64,000 nucleotides of DNA from Cedecea davisae DSM 4568 (lineage in GTDB: Bacteria > Pseudomonadota > Gammaproteobacteria > Enterobacterales > Enterobacteriaceae). A model generated the notes under the pieces. It had not been told where the DNA came from. It worked only from the letters and a program-made list of their open reading frames with translations, and ran no database searches. The stretch covers positions 1,630,240 through 1,694,239 of the forward strand of contig NZ_KE161030.1 of the NCBI RefSeq assembly GCF_000412335.2. The letters run 5' to 3'. Position 1 is the stretch's first letter. Every line of letters begins with the position of its first letter. The translations under genes and the position numbers were made by a program. Shown here in pieces: positions 47,072-57,320 of the stretch.

Positions 47072-47781
47072 TTACTTTCGAGAAGGTTACGAAAAATTAT
47101 TCCGCGAGTTACGCCCAGGGTAATAGCCTGCGTACGGCATTCAGTTTTCGCCGCGCTGCGCCAATTCCGGCGTTCACGGCAATTAATGATGTCAGCTTTA
47201 CCATTAAAGCGGGAGAGTCCGTTGGCGTGTTAGGCCGTAACGGCGCGGGCAAGTCTACGTTACTCAAACTATTGACCCGGGTGACTCGTCCGAGCGCTGG
47301 TTGCATTAATGTTGGCGGGAGTATGTCGTCACTGCTTGAAGTTGGGGCGGGGTTCCATCACGACTTGAGCGGGAGAGAGAATATCTTTCTGGCAGGCAGC
47401 ATATTAGGTATGTCCCACAAGGCAATTCATCAGCATCTTGATGAAATAATAGCCTTTTCAGAACTGGAGTCGTTTCTTGCTCAGCCGGTACGCACCTATT
47501 CGTCGGGGATGTTTTTGCGTCTTGCCTTTTCCGTGGGCATTCACCTGGATAGCGATATCCTGGCTATTGATGAGGCTCTGGCAGTCGGGGACAAAAGCTT
47601 CCGCGAGAAATGTTTTGCCAAAATCAACGAGTTTAAAGCCCGGGGAGGCACCCTGGTGCTGGTTAGCCATGATGAGAACCAACTGCGTAAAACGTGTGAA
47701 CGCGGAATTCTGCTTAAGCACGGAACCTTACTATTTGACGGTGACATAAACACCGCCCTCGAACATTACAATTTAATTTAA
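47068..47781 (+). CDS. ABC-2 polysaccharide exporter, ATPase (Wzt/KpsT-like, short form)
   Basis: A 237-residue ABC ATPase with Walker [12 protein letters not shown] (about residue 57), the Wzt-type insert LLEVGAGFHHDLSGRENIFL, signature YSSGMFLRLAFS and Walker B DILAIDEALAVGD. It ends soon after the H-loop (LVLVSHDENQ), so it lacks the C-terminal carbohydrate-binding domain of long Wzt proteins. Export is therefore probably not coupled to a terminal cap. Overlaps the permease gene by four bases. Confidence 0.92.
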   Translation: MITFEKVTKNYSASYAQGNSLRTAFSFRRAAPIPAFTAINDVSFTIKAGESVGVLGRNGAGKSTLLKLLTRVTRPSAGCINVGGSMSSLLEVGAGFHHDLSGRENIFLAGSILGMSHKAIHQHLDEIIAFSELESFLAQPVRTYSSGMFLRLAFSVGIHLDSDILAIDEALAVGDKSFREKCFAKINEFKARGGTLVLVSHDENQLRKTCERGILLKHGTLLFDGDINTALEHYNLI

Positions 47782-47797
47782 TGGGCAAGGAGTCTAT

Positions 47798-48430
47798 ATG
47801 CAGATTTTAGCACACCGGGGTGCCTGGTCGTCCCGTGATGAACAAAATACCGCTCCGATATTATATAAAGCATTAACCAGCGATTGGGGAATAGAAACTG
47901 ATATTCGTGACCTCAATGGTGAATTAGTTGTAAGTCATGATATGCCGCGTGACGGAGTATTAACCGTAGCACAGTTTCTTGATGATTATATTGCATCAAA
48001 AGCTGACGCTATGCTGGCACTAAATATTAAATCTGATGGCTTAACCATCCGTTTAAAACAGCTGCTTGATGAGCGGAATATCACCCAATATTTTTGCTTC
48101 GATATGTCAGTGCCCGACACGATGCCTTACCTGGCTGCCGGAATGAACGTTGCCGCCCGCCTCAGCGAGTATGAACCTGAGGGGCCGTTAAGCGAAAGGT
48201 CTCAGGTGCTGTGGGTGGATGGTTTTTATGGTCTGGAAATCAGTATCGCCCAACTGGAAAAATGGTTGTGTGCGGGCAAGCAAGTGTGCCTGGTTTCGCC
48301 AGAGTTACATGGGAGAGACAACGCTGCCCTTTGGGATCAACTGGCAGCGATGCCGCTTTCGTTACGTAAAGATCCTCATGTAATGCTGTGCACCGACAGC
48401 CCACTCAAAGCGCAGGAGTTGCTGGGATGA
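47798..48430 (+). CDS. GDPD-like (PI-PLC superfamily) phosphodiesterase
   Basis: A 210-residue TIM-barrel-type protein with the glycerophosphodiester phosphodiesterase signature: AHRGAW (His6-Arg7) at the start, GIETDIRDLNGELVVSHDM with Glu, Asp and the second His. It has no signal peptide, so it acts in the cytoplasm. It follows the exporter by 16 bases with ribosome site aaggag. It might release or recycle a glycerol- or polyol-phosphate used by the operon; this is inference. Confidence 0.75.
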   Translation: MQILAHRGAWSSRDEQNTAPILYKALTSDWGIETDIRDLNGELVVSHDMPRDGVLTVAQFLDDYIASKADAMLALNIKSDGLTIRLKQLLDERNITQYFCFDMSVPDTMPYLAAGMNVAARLSEYEPEGPLSERSQVLWVDGFYGLEISIAQLEKWLCAGKQVCLVSPELHGRDNAALWDQLAAMPLSLRKDPHVMLCTDSPLKAQELLG

Positions 48431-49059
48431 GCCGTATTCGCGGAGTTATTTTTGATATGGATGGGGTGCTGATTGACGCGAAAGAGTGGCATTACGACGC
48501 GTTGAATCAGGCTCTCGCTTTATTTGGGTTAACGATTACCCGAGCTGAACATGAGGGCGAATTTGACGGCCTGCCGACCAGGGAAAAACTTGACCGCTTA
48601 ACGGCGCGGTATGGTTTGCCTGCCTCGCTGCATACGTTCATCAATGAGATGAAGCAGATATACACTTTGCAGCTTATCAACCAAAACTGTTGGCCGGTGT
48701 ACGAACACCAGCTTGCGCTATCCCGTCTTAAGCAGCACGGCTACAGGCTGGCCGTTGCTTCAAACTCTGTACGCGGCAGCATCGATAACATGCTGTCACG
48801 GGCAAAATTGCTTGATTATCTACAGTTTACCCTTTCAAACGAGGATGTTAGCCGGGGTAAACCGGATCCGGAAATTTATCTAAAAGCGCAGCTTTGTTTG
48901 GGGCTTAAACCGCAGGAATGCGTGATTGTTGAAGATAATCCGCACGGCATTGCGGCCGCAAGAGCATCCGGTGCGCACGTAATGGAAGTTGCAGGGCCCT
49001 CAGAGGTGACCTGGAACCGACTCCGGAATTTTATCGCGAAGTGTGAGGAAGCAGCATGA
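48427..49059 (+). CDS. HAD-family phosphatase or phosphomutase
   Basis: A 210-residue HAD subfamily-I protein with motif I FDMDGVLIDAKEW (Asp10, Asp12), a helical cap, motif II VASNS, motif III GKPDPEIYLKA and motif IV VEDNPHGIAAA. It resembles phosphoglycolate phosphatase- or beta-phosphoglucomutase-type enzymes. The start overlaps the previous stop (ATGA). With the nucleotidyltransferase and the GDPD-like enzyme it suggests an activated sugar or polyol precursor pathway. Confidence 0.82.
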   Translation: MSRIRGVIFDMDGVLIDAKEWHYDALNQALALFGLTITRAEHEGEFDGLPTREKLDRLTARYGLPASLHTFINEMKQIYTLQLINQNCWPVYEHQLALSRLKQHGYRLAVASNSVRGSIDNMLSRAKLLDYLQFTLSNEDVSRGKPDPEIYLKAQLCLGLKPQECVIVEDNPHGIAAARASGAHVMEVAGPSEVTWNRLRNFIAKCEEAA

Positions 49060-49532
49060 AACCTTTATTGCTAATCATGACCTCTATGCCGCCGAAAGGG
49101 CAATGGCCTGAGTGGAATACGGTGTGGTGTGCTCCTTCACTGCTTCAGCGTGCAGAGTCGGATGCGGATCAGGTCATTATTTTGCCCGGGACAAAAATTC
49201 CGCCGCTCTGCCAGGGGCTGCTGGTGGGAGAGGGTTGGCCTCTGGCGGTACCCGTGGCGCTGATAACTGAGCAAAAGGCGTCTCTTCCTTTGCCCGACGC
49301 GGACTGTGCCAGAGCCGATCTCAGCGCCCCGGATGTTGGAATGCTTTATTTCCCGCGCCGTGAGCAGTTTGTCATCTGTGCTCAAAATGCTATTCGCACG
49401 CATAACCCGTTGCAAGGGCCCGTAACGCTGCAAGATTGTTGGCATCAGGCTTCCATTATGGGGATGCTTTCACCGGAGGATGAGTGCGGGCTGACACGTG
49501 ATGTATTGGATGTAGAGGCCGGATATGTGTGA
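49056..49532 (+). CDS. Hypothetical protein of the glycan operon
   Basis: A 158-residue soluble protein with many Pro, Cys and Trp residues (six or so Cys, for example ICAQNAIRTHNP and LQDCWHQAS). No signal peptide or known motif is seen. It overlaps the HAD gene by four bases and the LuxR gene by eight. Function unknown. Confidence 0.6.
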   Translation: MKPLLLIMTSMPPKGQWPEWNTVWCAPSLLQRAESDADQVIILPGTKIPPLCQGLLVGEGWPLAVPVALITEQKASLPLPDADCARADLSAPDVGMLYFPRREQFVICAQNAIRTHNPLQGPVTLQDCWHQASIMGMLSPEDECGLTRDVLDVEAGYV

Positions 49533-50241
49533 GCATAAAGGCAGTATTCTGTCACCGGCTGGGCAGGCCAATGTGGTGATATGGGGTGAATATGCGGCTG
49601 CAACCGGTATCCGCTTTATCCTTGAGGAGCTTTATCCGAATGAAACGATTGCTTATGTGTCATCTCCGGACGAAATAAAAGATGAAATTGGCCTCAATAC
49701 CCGCCTGCTTATTGGGGTAGGGCAAAGTCTGCTGCACGGACTTCATGCCATACTGGATACCGCCATGAAGTATCCGAAAGTCACTCAGTTGTTGATAACC
49801 GCTGCGCAGGGGCAGTTGCTTACACTGCTGGCACCAGGGATACCTGTATTACAGATAAAAAGTCCTATCAATGAAGTGGTTGCATTTCTGAAAAAACGAC
49901 CGTTGGGGCGAAATTCGTCGCCTATTAATGAGGGTTTTCTAAGGTTAACCCAGCGCCAGCAGGAAGTTTTTTATCTCCTGATTTATGGAAAAGATACCGC
50001 GACTATCGGGCGCTATTTAGGAATGTCGGTAAAAGTAGTCAGTAATACTAAAATGATGATAATGAAGAAGATGAACATTGAACATCGCGGGGAGATGCTC
50101 ATCTTATGCTCTATGCTATCGAGATTGCCTCAGCAACAATGGCGTCAGCTTGTTAAATATCGTGTCTCTCCGTTGAGCATATACAAAACAACGATAAAGC
50201 ATTTCAATAATCATTCTCTGTACTCCGAAATGTCAGCTTAG
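49525..50241 (+). CDS. LuxR-type transcriptional regulator
   Basis: A 238-residue protein with a C-terminal LuxR/FixJ helix-turn-helix: LTQRQQEVFYLLIYGKDTAT then IGRYLGMSVKVVSNTKMMIMKK (about residues 141-185). The N-terminal 130 residues resemble a degenerate receiver or sensor domain without obvious phosphorylatable Asp. It is the last gene of the overlapping operon and probably regulates the fimbrial or glycan genes. Its start overlaps the previous gene by eight bases. Confidence 0.82.
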   Translation: MCEHKGSILSPAGQANVVIWGEYAAATGIRFILEELYPNETIAYVSSPDEIKDEIGLNTRLLIGVGQSLLHGLHAILDTAMKYPKVTQLLITAAQGQLLTLLAPGIPVLQIKSPINEVVAFLKKRPLGRNSSPINEGFLRLTQRQQEVFYLLIYGKDTATIGRYLGMSVKVVSNTKMMIMKKMNIEHRGEMLILCSMLSRLPQQQWRQLVKYRVSPLSIYKTTIKHFNNHSLYSEMSA

Positions 50242-50282
50242 ATTGACCTTTTTCTACCTTTTCATACTTTAAAAGAGCCTTT

Positions 50283-50289
50283 GGGGGGG
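50283..50289 (+). repeat. Run of seven G between the LuxR and SgrR-like genes
   Basis: Intergenic homopolymer 87 bases before the start at 50376. Of interest only with the other G-runs in the accessory region. Confidence 0.35.
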
Positions 50290-50375
50290 TGCTATGGCAT
50301 CCACGTACTGTCAGAAAACATTACTAAAAAAGACTAGGGTAAACTCTGGTGAGATGTTAATGGAGTTGATGTTTC

Positions 50376-51914
50376 ATGGAAAAAGATAATAAAAGAGAGG
50401 CTCACTCTCTGCAGGAGGAACGCTTAAAACGGCAGTATAAGCGCCTGTTGTGGCGCTGGCAGACGCAGGCGGTGGAGGTTAGCCTCCCTGAAGTTGCTGC
50501 GGTGCTTGTCTGTACTCCACGGTATGCCCGCGTATTGCTCCACGCCATGATTGAGCGGAAATGGCTAACCTGGGCATCACGCCCGGGCAGGGGAGCAAAA
50601 GGGCGACTCCATTGCCGGGTAAATGAATGGGGGCTTGACTCCGCACAACAGGATGAGCAAGCGGAATCATTCGTTACGCACCATAGCCTCGCTAGTGCTA
50701 ACGGGCGCGGTACTCGGGTGGTAATACCTTTCTATCGTCCTGTGGAAAAAATTACCCCTTCCGACCACACGGGGAGAGTGGAACGTCATTTAATTATGAT
50801 GGTTCATGCGGGGCTGACCAGGCTTAACGAGCATGGCATCCCGGAGCCAGACCTTGCGCATACCGTTGAAAGCAGGAATAACCATACGGTATGGATTTTC
50901 CATCTGCGATCGGGGCTTATTTGGCACAATGGCGAACGAGTCCAGGCGGAGCAACTTCTTCAGTCTCTGAAACATCATCTTGTAAGGCCTGCTTTCCAGC
51001 ATGTGATTTCAGTGGCCCTGGCAGGAGAAGATGCCATCGTACTCACATTGGCTCGTTCCGATGCTTTACTTGCGCATCGCCTTGCAAATACGGTTCATGC
51101 TTTATCACATCCCTGCGGGGCTGAAATTGGCCTTGGCGCATTTGCGGTCAGGCATCATGATGATGAGCATATTATTCTTAATCGCTTTATGGAGTATCAC
51201 GGCCTGCGCCCGCTGGTTCAGGAAGTTGAATACAGAATCATGGCCCGTTTACCTAAACATAAGTGGACGACGGTAACGGTGACTCAGCCCGAAGAGAGCG
51301 TGGAGGCGGCCGACCAGATCCATGTTTCGGGTGATTCCTCCGGGTTTGTCTTCCTTGCGTTTAATGAACGCAAAGGAGGGTTAAGCAAAGCCCAGCAGGA
51401 TCTTATCCGGGGGCTGGCTCGGATAGCCGTTAGTGCGCTGGATGGAGTGGAGGGGATGCAGGCCGTGGACAGTGAGTTTGCCTGCGCAGCGCCGCGCCAG
51501 GCGATGGAACCCGATGTGAAGCTTCCTGCCACGTTAACTCTGGTCTATTTCTGGGCTCCGGAAACAGAACAGCTTATGAAACAACTGGTCCGCCAGCTAT
51601 CCTATTGGCAGTGTCGCCTGATTCTCCAGCCGGTGGATGCTAATCACTGGTTCTTAACCTCGGGATGGGAGGACTGGGATATTGGCGTCTCAGATCTTCG
51701 CTTCGGTAAGTCGAAGTGGTTCTCGCCGGAAGAGCGTTTTTGTCACTCTTTAATGATGCAGAGATTTATGCCGGAACCGACCCTGCAACGGCTAATGAGA
51801 ATACAAGAAAGGATGGGTAAGGATGCTGAACGTTACCCGGAACGCTCACATAAATTGATGCGGTTTTTGATTGATAAGTCTTTCCTGTTCCCTTTGTTTA
51901 GTTTTAGTTTCTAG
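50376..51914 (+). CDS. SgrR-like transcriptional regulator
   Basis: A 512-residue protein with the SgrR architecture: an N-terminal winged-helix domain (VSLPEVAAVLVCTPRYARVL, residues about 34-53) and a large C-terminal domain of the extracellular solute-binding family 5 type (HTVWIFHLRSGLIWHNGERV near residue 168). SgrR senses sugar-phosphate stress in E. coli (551 residues); this paralogue has no adjacent transporter or sgrS-like gene. A role in sensing a metabolite for the fimbrial-glycan genes is possible. The ATG lies 13 bases after GGAG. Confidence 0.8.
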   Translation: MEKDNKREAHSLQEERLKRQYKRLLWRWQTQAVEVSLPEVAAVLVCTPRYARVLLHAMIERKWLTWASRPGRGAKGRLHCRVNEWGLDSAQQDEQAESFVTHHSLASANGRGTRVVIPFYRPVEKITPSDHTGRVERHLIMMVHAGLTRLNEHGIPEPDLAHTVESRNNHTVWIFHLRSGLIWHNGERVQAEQLLQSLKHHLVRPAFQHVISVALAGEDAIVLTLARSDALLAHRLANTVHALSHPCGAEIGLGAFAVRHHDDEHIILNRFMEYHGLRPLVQEVEYRIMARLPKHKWTTVTVTQPEESVEAADQIHVSGDSSGFVFLAFNERKGGLSKAQQDLIRGLARIAVSALDGVEGMQAVDSEFACAAPRQAMEPDVKLPATLTLVYFWAPETEQLMKQLVRQLSYWQCRLILQPVDANHWFLTSGWEDWDIGVSDLRFGKSKWFSPEERFCHSLMMQRFMPEPTLQRLMRIQERMGKDAERYPERSHKLMRFLIDKSFLFPLFSFSF

Positions 51915-52673
51915 GTTAAGTCGACGCCCCAGATCCGCGGAGTGGAAGTGACTTCGCAGGGGTGGCCCGACCTGACTCGATTGTGGATTCAGGGGAAGTG
52001 AAAATAGTATGGAATGATACACATTATGACTAGTTGCTAGTGCAGTGTTTTATTGTGGTCAATTAAATAAAGGGTGCAAATGGCGCCCCTTATTTATGGT
52101 TCTGGTGAATTACATAAAGCTAATAGCGAATGACAAAAATATCGTTGATGATTGCGATAATTTATTTTTTGTTTGTTCCATTTGTTTAGATAAAATACTG
52201 GCATGGCTTCAGACTTAAGGTCTTCATCGGGGAGATAATAAAAAAGCTGTTGTTCGGACGCGATATGATAGTTGCTAAATGTGAAGTAATACCTGATTGG
52301 GAATTCTGTACTTTTCCATATTCAATTGAAATGGCCCCAAAAGAGGATGACAACTACAACGCTAGCCTCGGTAAGGAGCTTGAATACAGCATGAGCCAGA
52401 GGTTCCGATACCAACGGACCTCCCGCAGTTTTTAATTATTTCTTATAAATTTCATACGGTACCACTTGATATTTTCTTAATTCATGGCTGCTGTTACTAA
52501 TAGATTACGTTATCTGGACTTGTCATCGTTTGCTATTAAGTCAAAGAATTTATTGAGCGGAACAACTCTCTTTCCTCTGTGCTGTACACGAATAAAGTGG
52601 GGAGGAAGCTTGCGATGAGATGCCATCTGTACGTCAGCATTTTTTCTTGCTTTATAACAACATCAATGCCGTG

Positions 52674-52679
52674 TACTAT
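52674..52679 (+). promoter_or_regulatory. Candidate -10 of the thrS promoter
   Basis: tactat at 52674-52679 would start transcription near 52686 and give a leader of about 167 bases, close to the length known for E. coli thrS. No strong -35 at ideal spacing was found. Confidence 0.4.
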
Positions 52680-52708
52680 TGTGCTGCGTAGTTAGGGAGC
52701 AGGAGAGG

Positions 52709-52831
52709 GTACTTCGGGGACAATGTTCTTCCGGACGTACACAGTTTGCAGAGTGAAGCATTCAACTCACCTCAACTCTCTGATTAATCTAAACTTCAAT
52801 AGAACTGTATGTGATCTTTCGTGTGGGTCAC
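52709..52831 (+). promoter_or_regulatory. thrS translational operator (autoregulatory leader)
   Basis: Two stem-loops match the organisation of the E. coli thrS operator. The proximal one, gtga...tcac (52811-52831), has a loop with TTCGTG, mimicking the CGU anticodon of tRNA-Thr, and precedes the ribosome site aagga (52842-52846). A distal stem-loop spans 52709-52740 (gtac arms with a ccgg core). ThrS is known to bind this structure and block ribosome loading. Confidence 0.8.
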
Positions 52832-52852
52832 CACTGCAGATAAGGACATAAC

Positions 52853-54781
52853 ATGCCTGTTATTACTCTTCCTGATGGCAGCCAACGCCATTACGACAAA
52901 CCCGTTAGCCCGATGGATGTTGCGCTGGATATTGGTCCAGGCCTCGCGAAAGCGTGTATTGCCGGTCGCGTAGACGGTGAACTGGTTGACGCTTCCGATA
53001 TTATCGACCACGATGCGAAGCTCGCCATCATCACGGCAAAAGACGAAGCCGGTCTGGAAATTCTGCGCCACTCTTGTGCTCACCTGCTGGGTCATGCCAT
53101 CAAGCAGCTGTGGCCGCACACCAAAATGGCGATTGGCCCGGTTATCGACAACGGTTTCTACTACGACGTTGACCTTGACCACACCCTGACGCAGGAAGAT
53201 CTTGAGCTGCTCGAAAAGCGTATGCATGAGCTGGCCGAGAAAGATTATGACGTCATTAAGAAGAAGGTGAGCTGGCAGGAAGCGCGTGAGACTTTTGTAA
53301 ACCGCGGTGAAAACTACAAAGTTGCCATTCTTGATGAAAATATCAGCCATGATGACAAACCCGGTTTGTATCATCATGAAGAATACGTGGATATGTGCCG
53401 CGGGCCACACGTACCGAACATGCGTTTCTGCCATCACTTCAAGCTGCAGAAAACCTCCGGTGCTTACTGGCGTGGCGACAGTAACAATAAGATGTTGCAG
53501 CGTATCTACGGCACCGCCTGGGCGGATAAAAAGCAGCTGAATGCCTATCTGCAACGCCTGGAAGAAGCGTCCAAACGCGACCACCGTAAAATCGGCAAGC
53601 AGCTTGACCTGTACCATATGCAGGAAGAAGCGCCGGGTATGGTGTTCTGGCACAACGACGGCTGGACTATCTTCCGTGAACTGGAAGTATTTGTTCGCTC
53701 CAAGCTGAAAGAGTACCAGTACCAGGAAGTGAAAGGCCCGTTCATGATGGACCGTGTGCTGTGGGAAAAAACCGGCCACTGGGACAACTACAAAGATGCG
53801 ATGTTTACCACGTCTTCCGAGAACCGTGAATACTGCATCAAACCGATGAACTGCCCGGGTCACGTGCAGATCTTCAACCAGGGCCTGAAGTCTTACCGCG
53901 ACCTGCCGCTGCGCATGGCCGAATTCGGTAGCTGCCACCGCAACGAGCCTTCGGGTGCGCTGCACGGCCTGATGCGCGTGCGCGGATTTACTCAGGACGA
54001 TGCCCACGTCTTCTGTACTGAAGAACAGGTTCGTGATGAAGTAAACAGCTGCATCCGTATGGTGTACGATATGTACAGCACCTTCGGTTTTGAAAAAATC
54101 GTCGTCAAGCTGTCTACCCGTCCGGAAAAACGCATCGGCAGCGACGAAATGTGGGATCGCGCGGAAGCGGATCTGGCCGTTGCGCTGCAGGAAAACAATA
54201 TCCCGTTTGACTATCAGCCGGGTGAGGGTGCATTCTACGGCCCTAAAATTGAATTTACCCTGTACGACTGCCTTGATCGTGCCTGGCAGTGTGGTACCGT
54301 GCAGCTTGACTTCTCCCTCCCAACTCGCTTGAACGCCTCTTATATCGGCGAAAATAACGAGCGTTTGGTGCCGGTAATGATTCACCGCGCCATTTTGGGC
54401 TCAATGGAACGCTTTATCGGTATTCTGACCGAAGAGTTCGCCGGGTTCTTCCCAACATGGCTGGCTCCGGTGCAGGCTGTGGTGATGAATATCACCGATG
54501 GCCAGGCCGATTACGTTAACGAATTGACTCGTAAACTCCAAAATGCGGGCATTCGCGTAAAAGCAGACTTGAGAAATGAGAAGATAGGCTTTAAAATCCG
54601 TGAACACACGTTACGTCGTGTCCCTTATATGTTGGTTTGTGGCGATAAAGAGGTCGAAGCAGGCAAAGTTGCCGTTCGTACCCGCCGCGGTAAAGACCTG
54701 GGGAGCATGGACGTCAACGAATTGATTGAAAAGCTGCAGCAAGAGATTCGCAGCCGCAATCTTCATCAACTGGAGGAATAA
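52853..54781 (+). CDS. thrS: Threonyl-tRNA synthetase
   Basis: A 642-residue class-II synthetase, the same length as E. coli ThrRS. Order: TGS domain (start), editing domain with [10 protein letters not shown] near residue 73, catalytic core with motif 2 and zinc ligands (NCPGHVQIF near residue 334) and the C-terminal anticodon-binding domain. It charges tRNA-Thr and removes mischarged Ser. It heads the thrS-infC-rpmI-rplT-pheMST-ihfA cluster and is autoregulated by its leader. Confidence 0.99.
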   Translation: MPVITLPDGSQRHYDKPVSPMDVALDIGPGLAKACIAGRVDGELVDASDIIDHDAKLAIITAKDEAGLEILRHSCAHLLGHAIKQLWPHTKMAIGPVIDNGFYYDVDLDHTLTQEDLELLEKRMHELAEKDYDVIKKKVSWQEARETFVNRGENYKVAILDENISHDDKPGLYHHEEYVDMCRGPHVPNMRFCHHFKLQKTSGAYWRGDSNNKMLQRIYGTAWADKKQLNAYLQRLEEASKRDHRKIGKQLDLYHMQEEAPGMVFWHNDGWTIFRELEVFVRSKLKEYQYQEVKGPFMMDRVLWEKTGHWDNYKDAMFTTSSENREYCIKPMNCPGHVQIFNQGLKSYRDLPLRMAEFGSCHRNEPSGALHGLMRVRGFTQDDAHVFCTEEQVRDEVNSCIRMVYDMYSTFGFEKIVVKLSTRPEKRIGSDEMWDRAEADLAVALQENNIPFDYQPGEGAFYGPKIEFTLYDCLDRAWQCGTVQLDFSLPTRLNASYIGENNERLVPVMIHRAILGSMERFIGILTEEFAGFFPTWLAPVQAVVMNITDGQADYVNELTRKLQNAGIRVKADLRNEKIGFKIREHTLRRVPYMLVCGDKEVEAGKVAVRTRRGKDLGSMDVNELIEKLQQEIRSRNLHQLEE

Positions 54782-55327
<546 letters not shown>

Positions 55328-55398
55328 GGCCATCAAGTAACATGCCGCGGGGCTCCGGCCCTGCGGATTTTTGTTCGCCTACTGGTTCGTTTTATTAA

Positions 55399-55617
<219 letters not shown>

Positions 55618-55660
55618 GTAAACTTTTTTTAATTAATTCAGAATATAGAAACAGGAGAGC

Positions 55661-56020
<360 letters not shown>

Positions 56021-56029
56021 GCCAGTTAA

Positions 56030-56056
56030 GAGAGGGAGCTTGCTCCCTCTTTTTAT
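56030..56056 (+). terminator. Terminator after rplT
   Basis: agagggagc (56031-56039) and gctccctct (56042-56050) form a 9-bp stem with a two-base loop, followed by tttt. Confidence 0.9.
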
Positions 56057-56143
56057 ATACAAGATAATCAATTTATTGACTTTTAGCGCCCGGGCTCGTT
56101 CAATACCCGAAGCGAAAACCGTCGAAATAAGGTAACTGCAAGC

Positions 56144-57306
<1,163 letters not shown>

Positions 57307-57320
57307 GGGCGGGATATCCA

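Larger units (their letters stand above)
51915..52852. other. Right edge of the accessory region and thrS leader
   Basis: About 940 bases. The first 770 are AT-rich and contain no convincing gene; a frame at 52250-52435 (61 residues from TTG, 56 from ATG 52265) lacks homology. From about 52640 the sequence is the thrS promoter and leader. No transposase, integrase, tRNA or repeat marks the boundary. Confidence 0.5.

Noticed and set aside
52250-52435. 61-codon open frame before thrS
   Set aside because: TTG start, no homology, AT-rich surroundings; not supported as a gene.
28603-52852. Integrated phage, transposon or tRNA-linked island
   Set aside because: No integrase, transposase, terminal repeats or tRNA gene found at either edge.
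52796-54385. 529-codon open frame on the minus strand across thrS
   Set aside because: Exact antisense shadow of a highly conserved gene, no ribosome site or homology; low-complexity His/Val/Phe composition typical of shadow frames.
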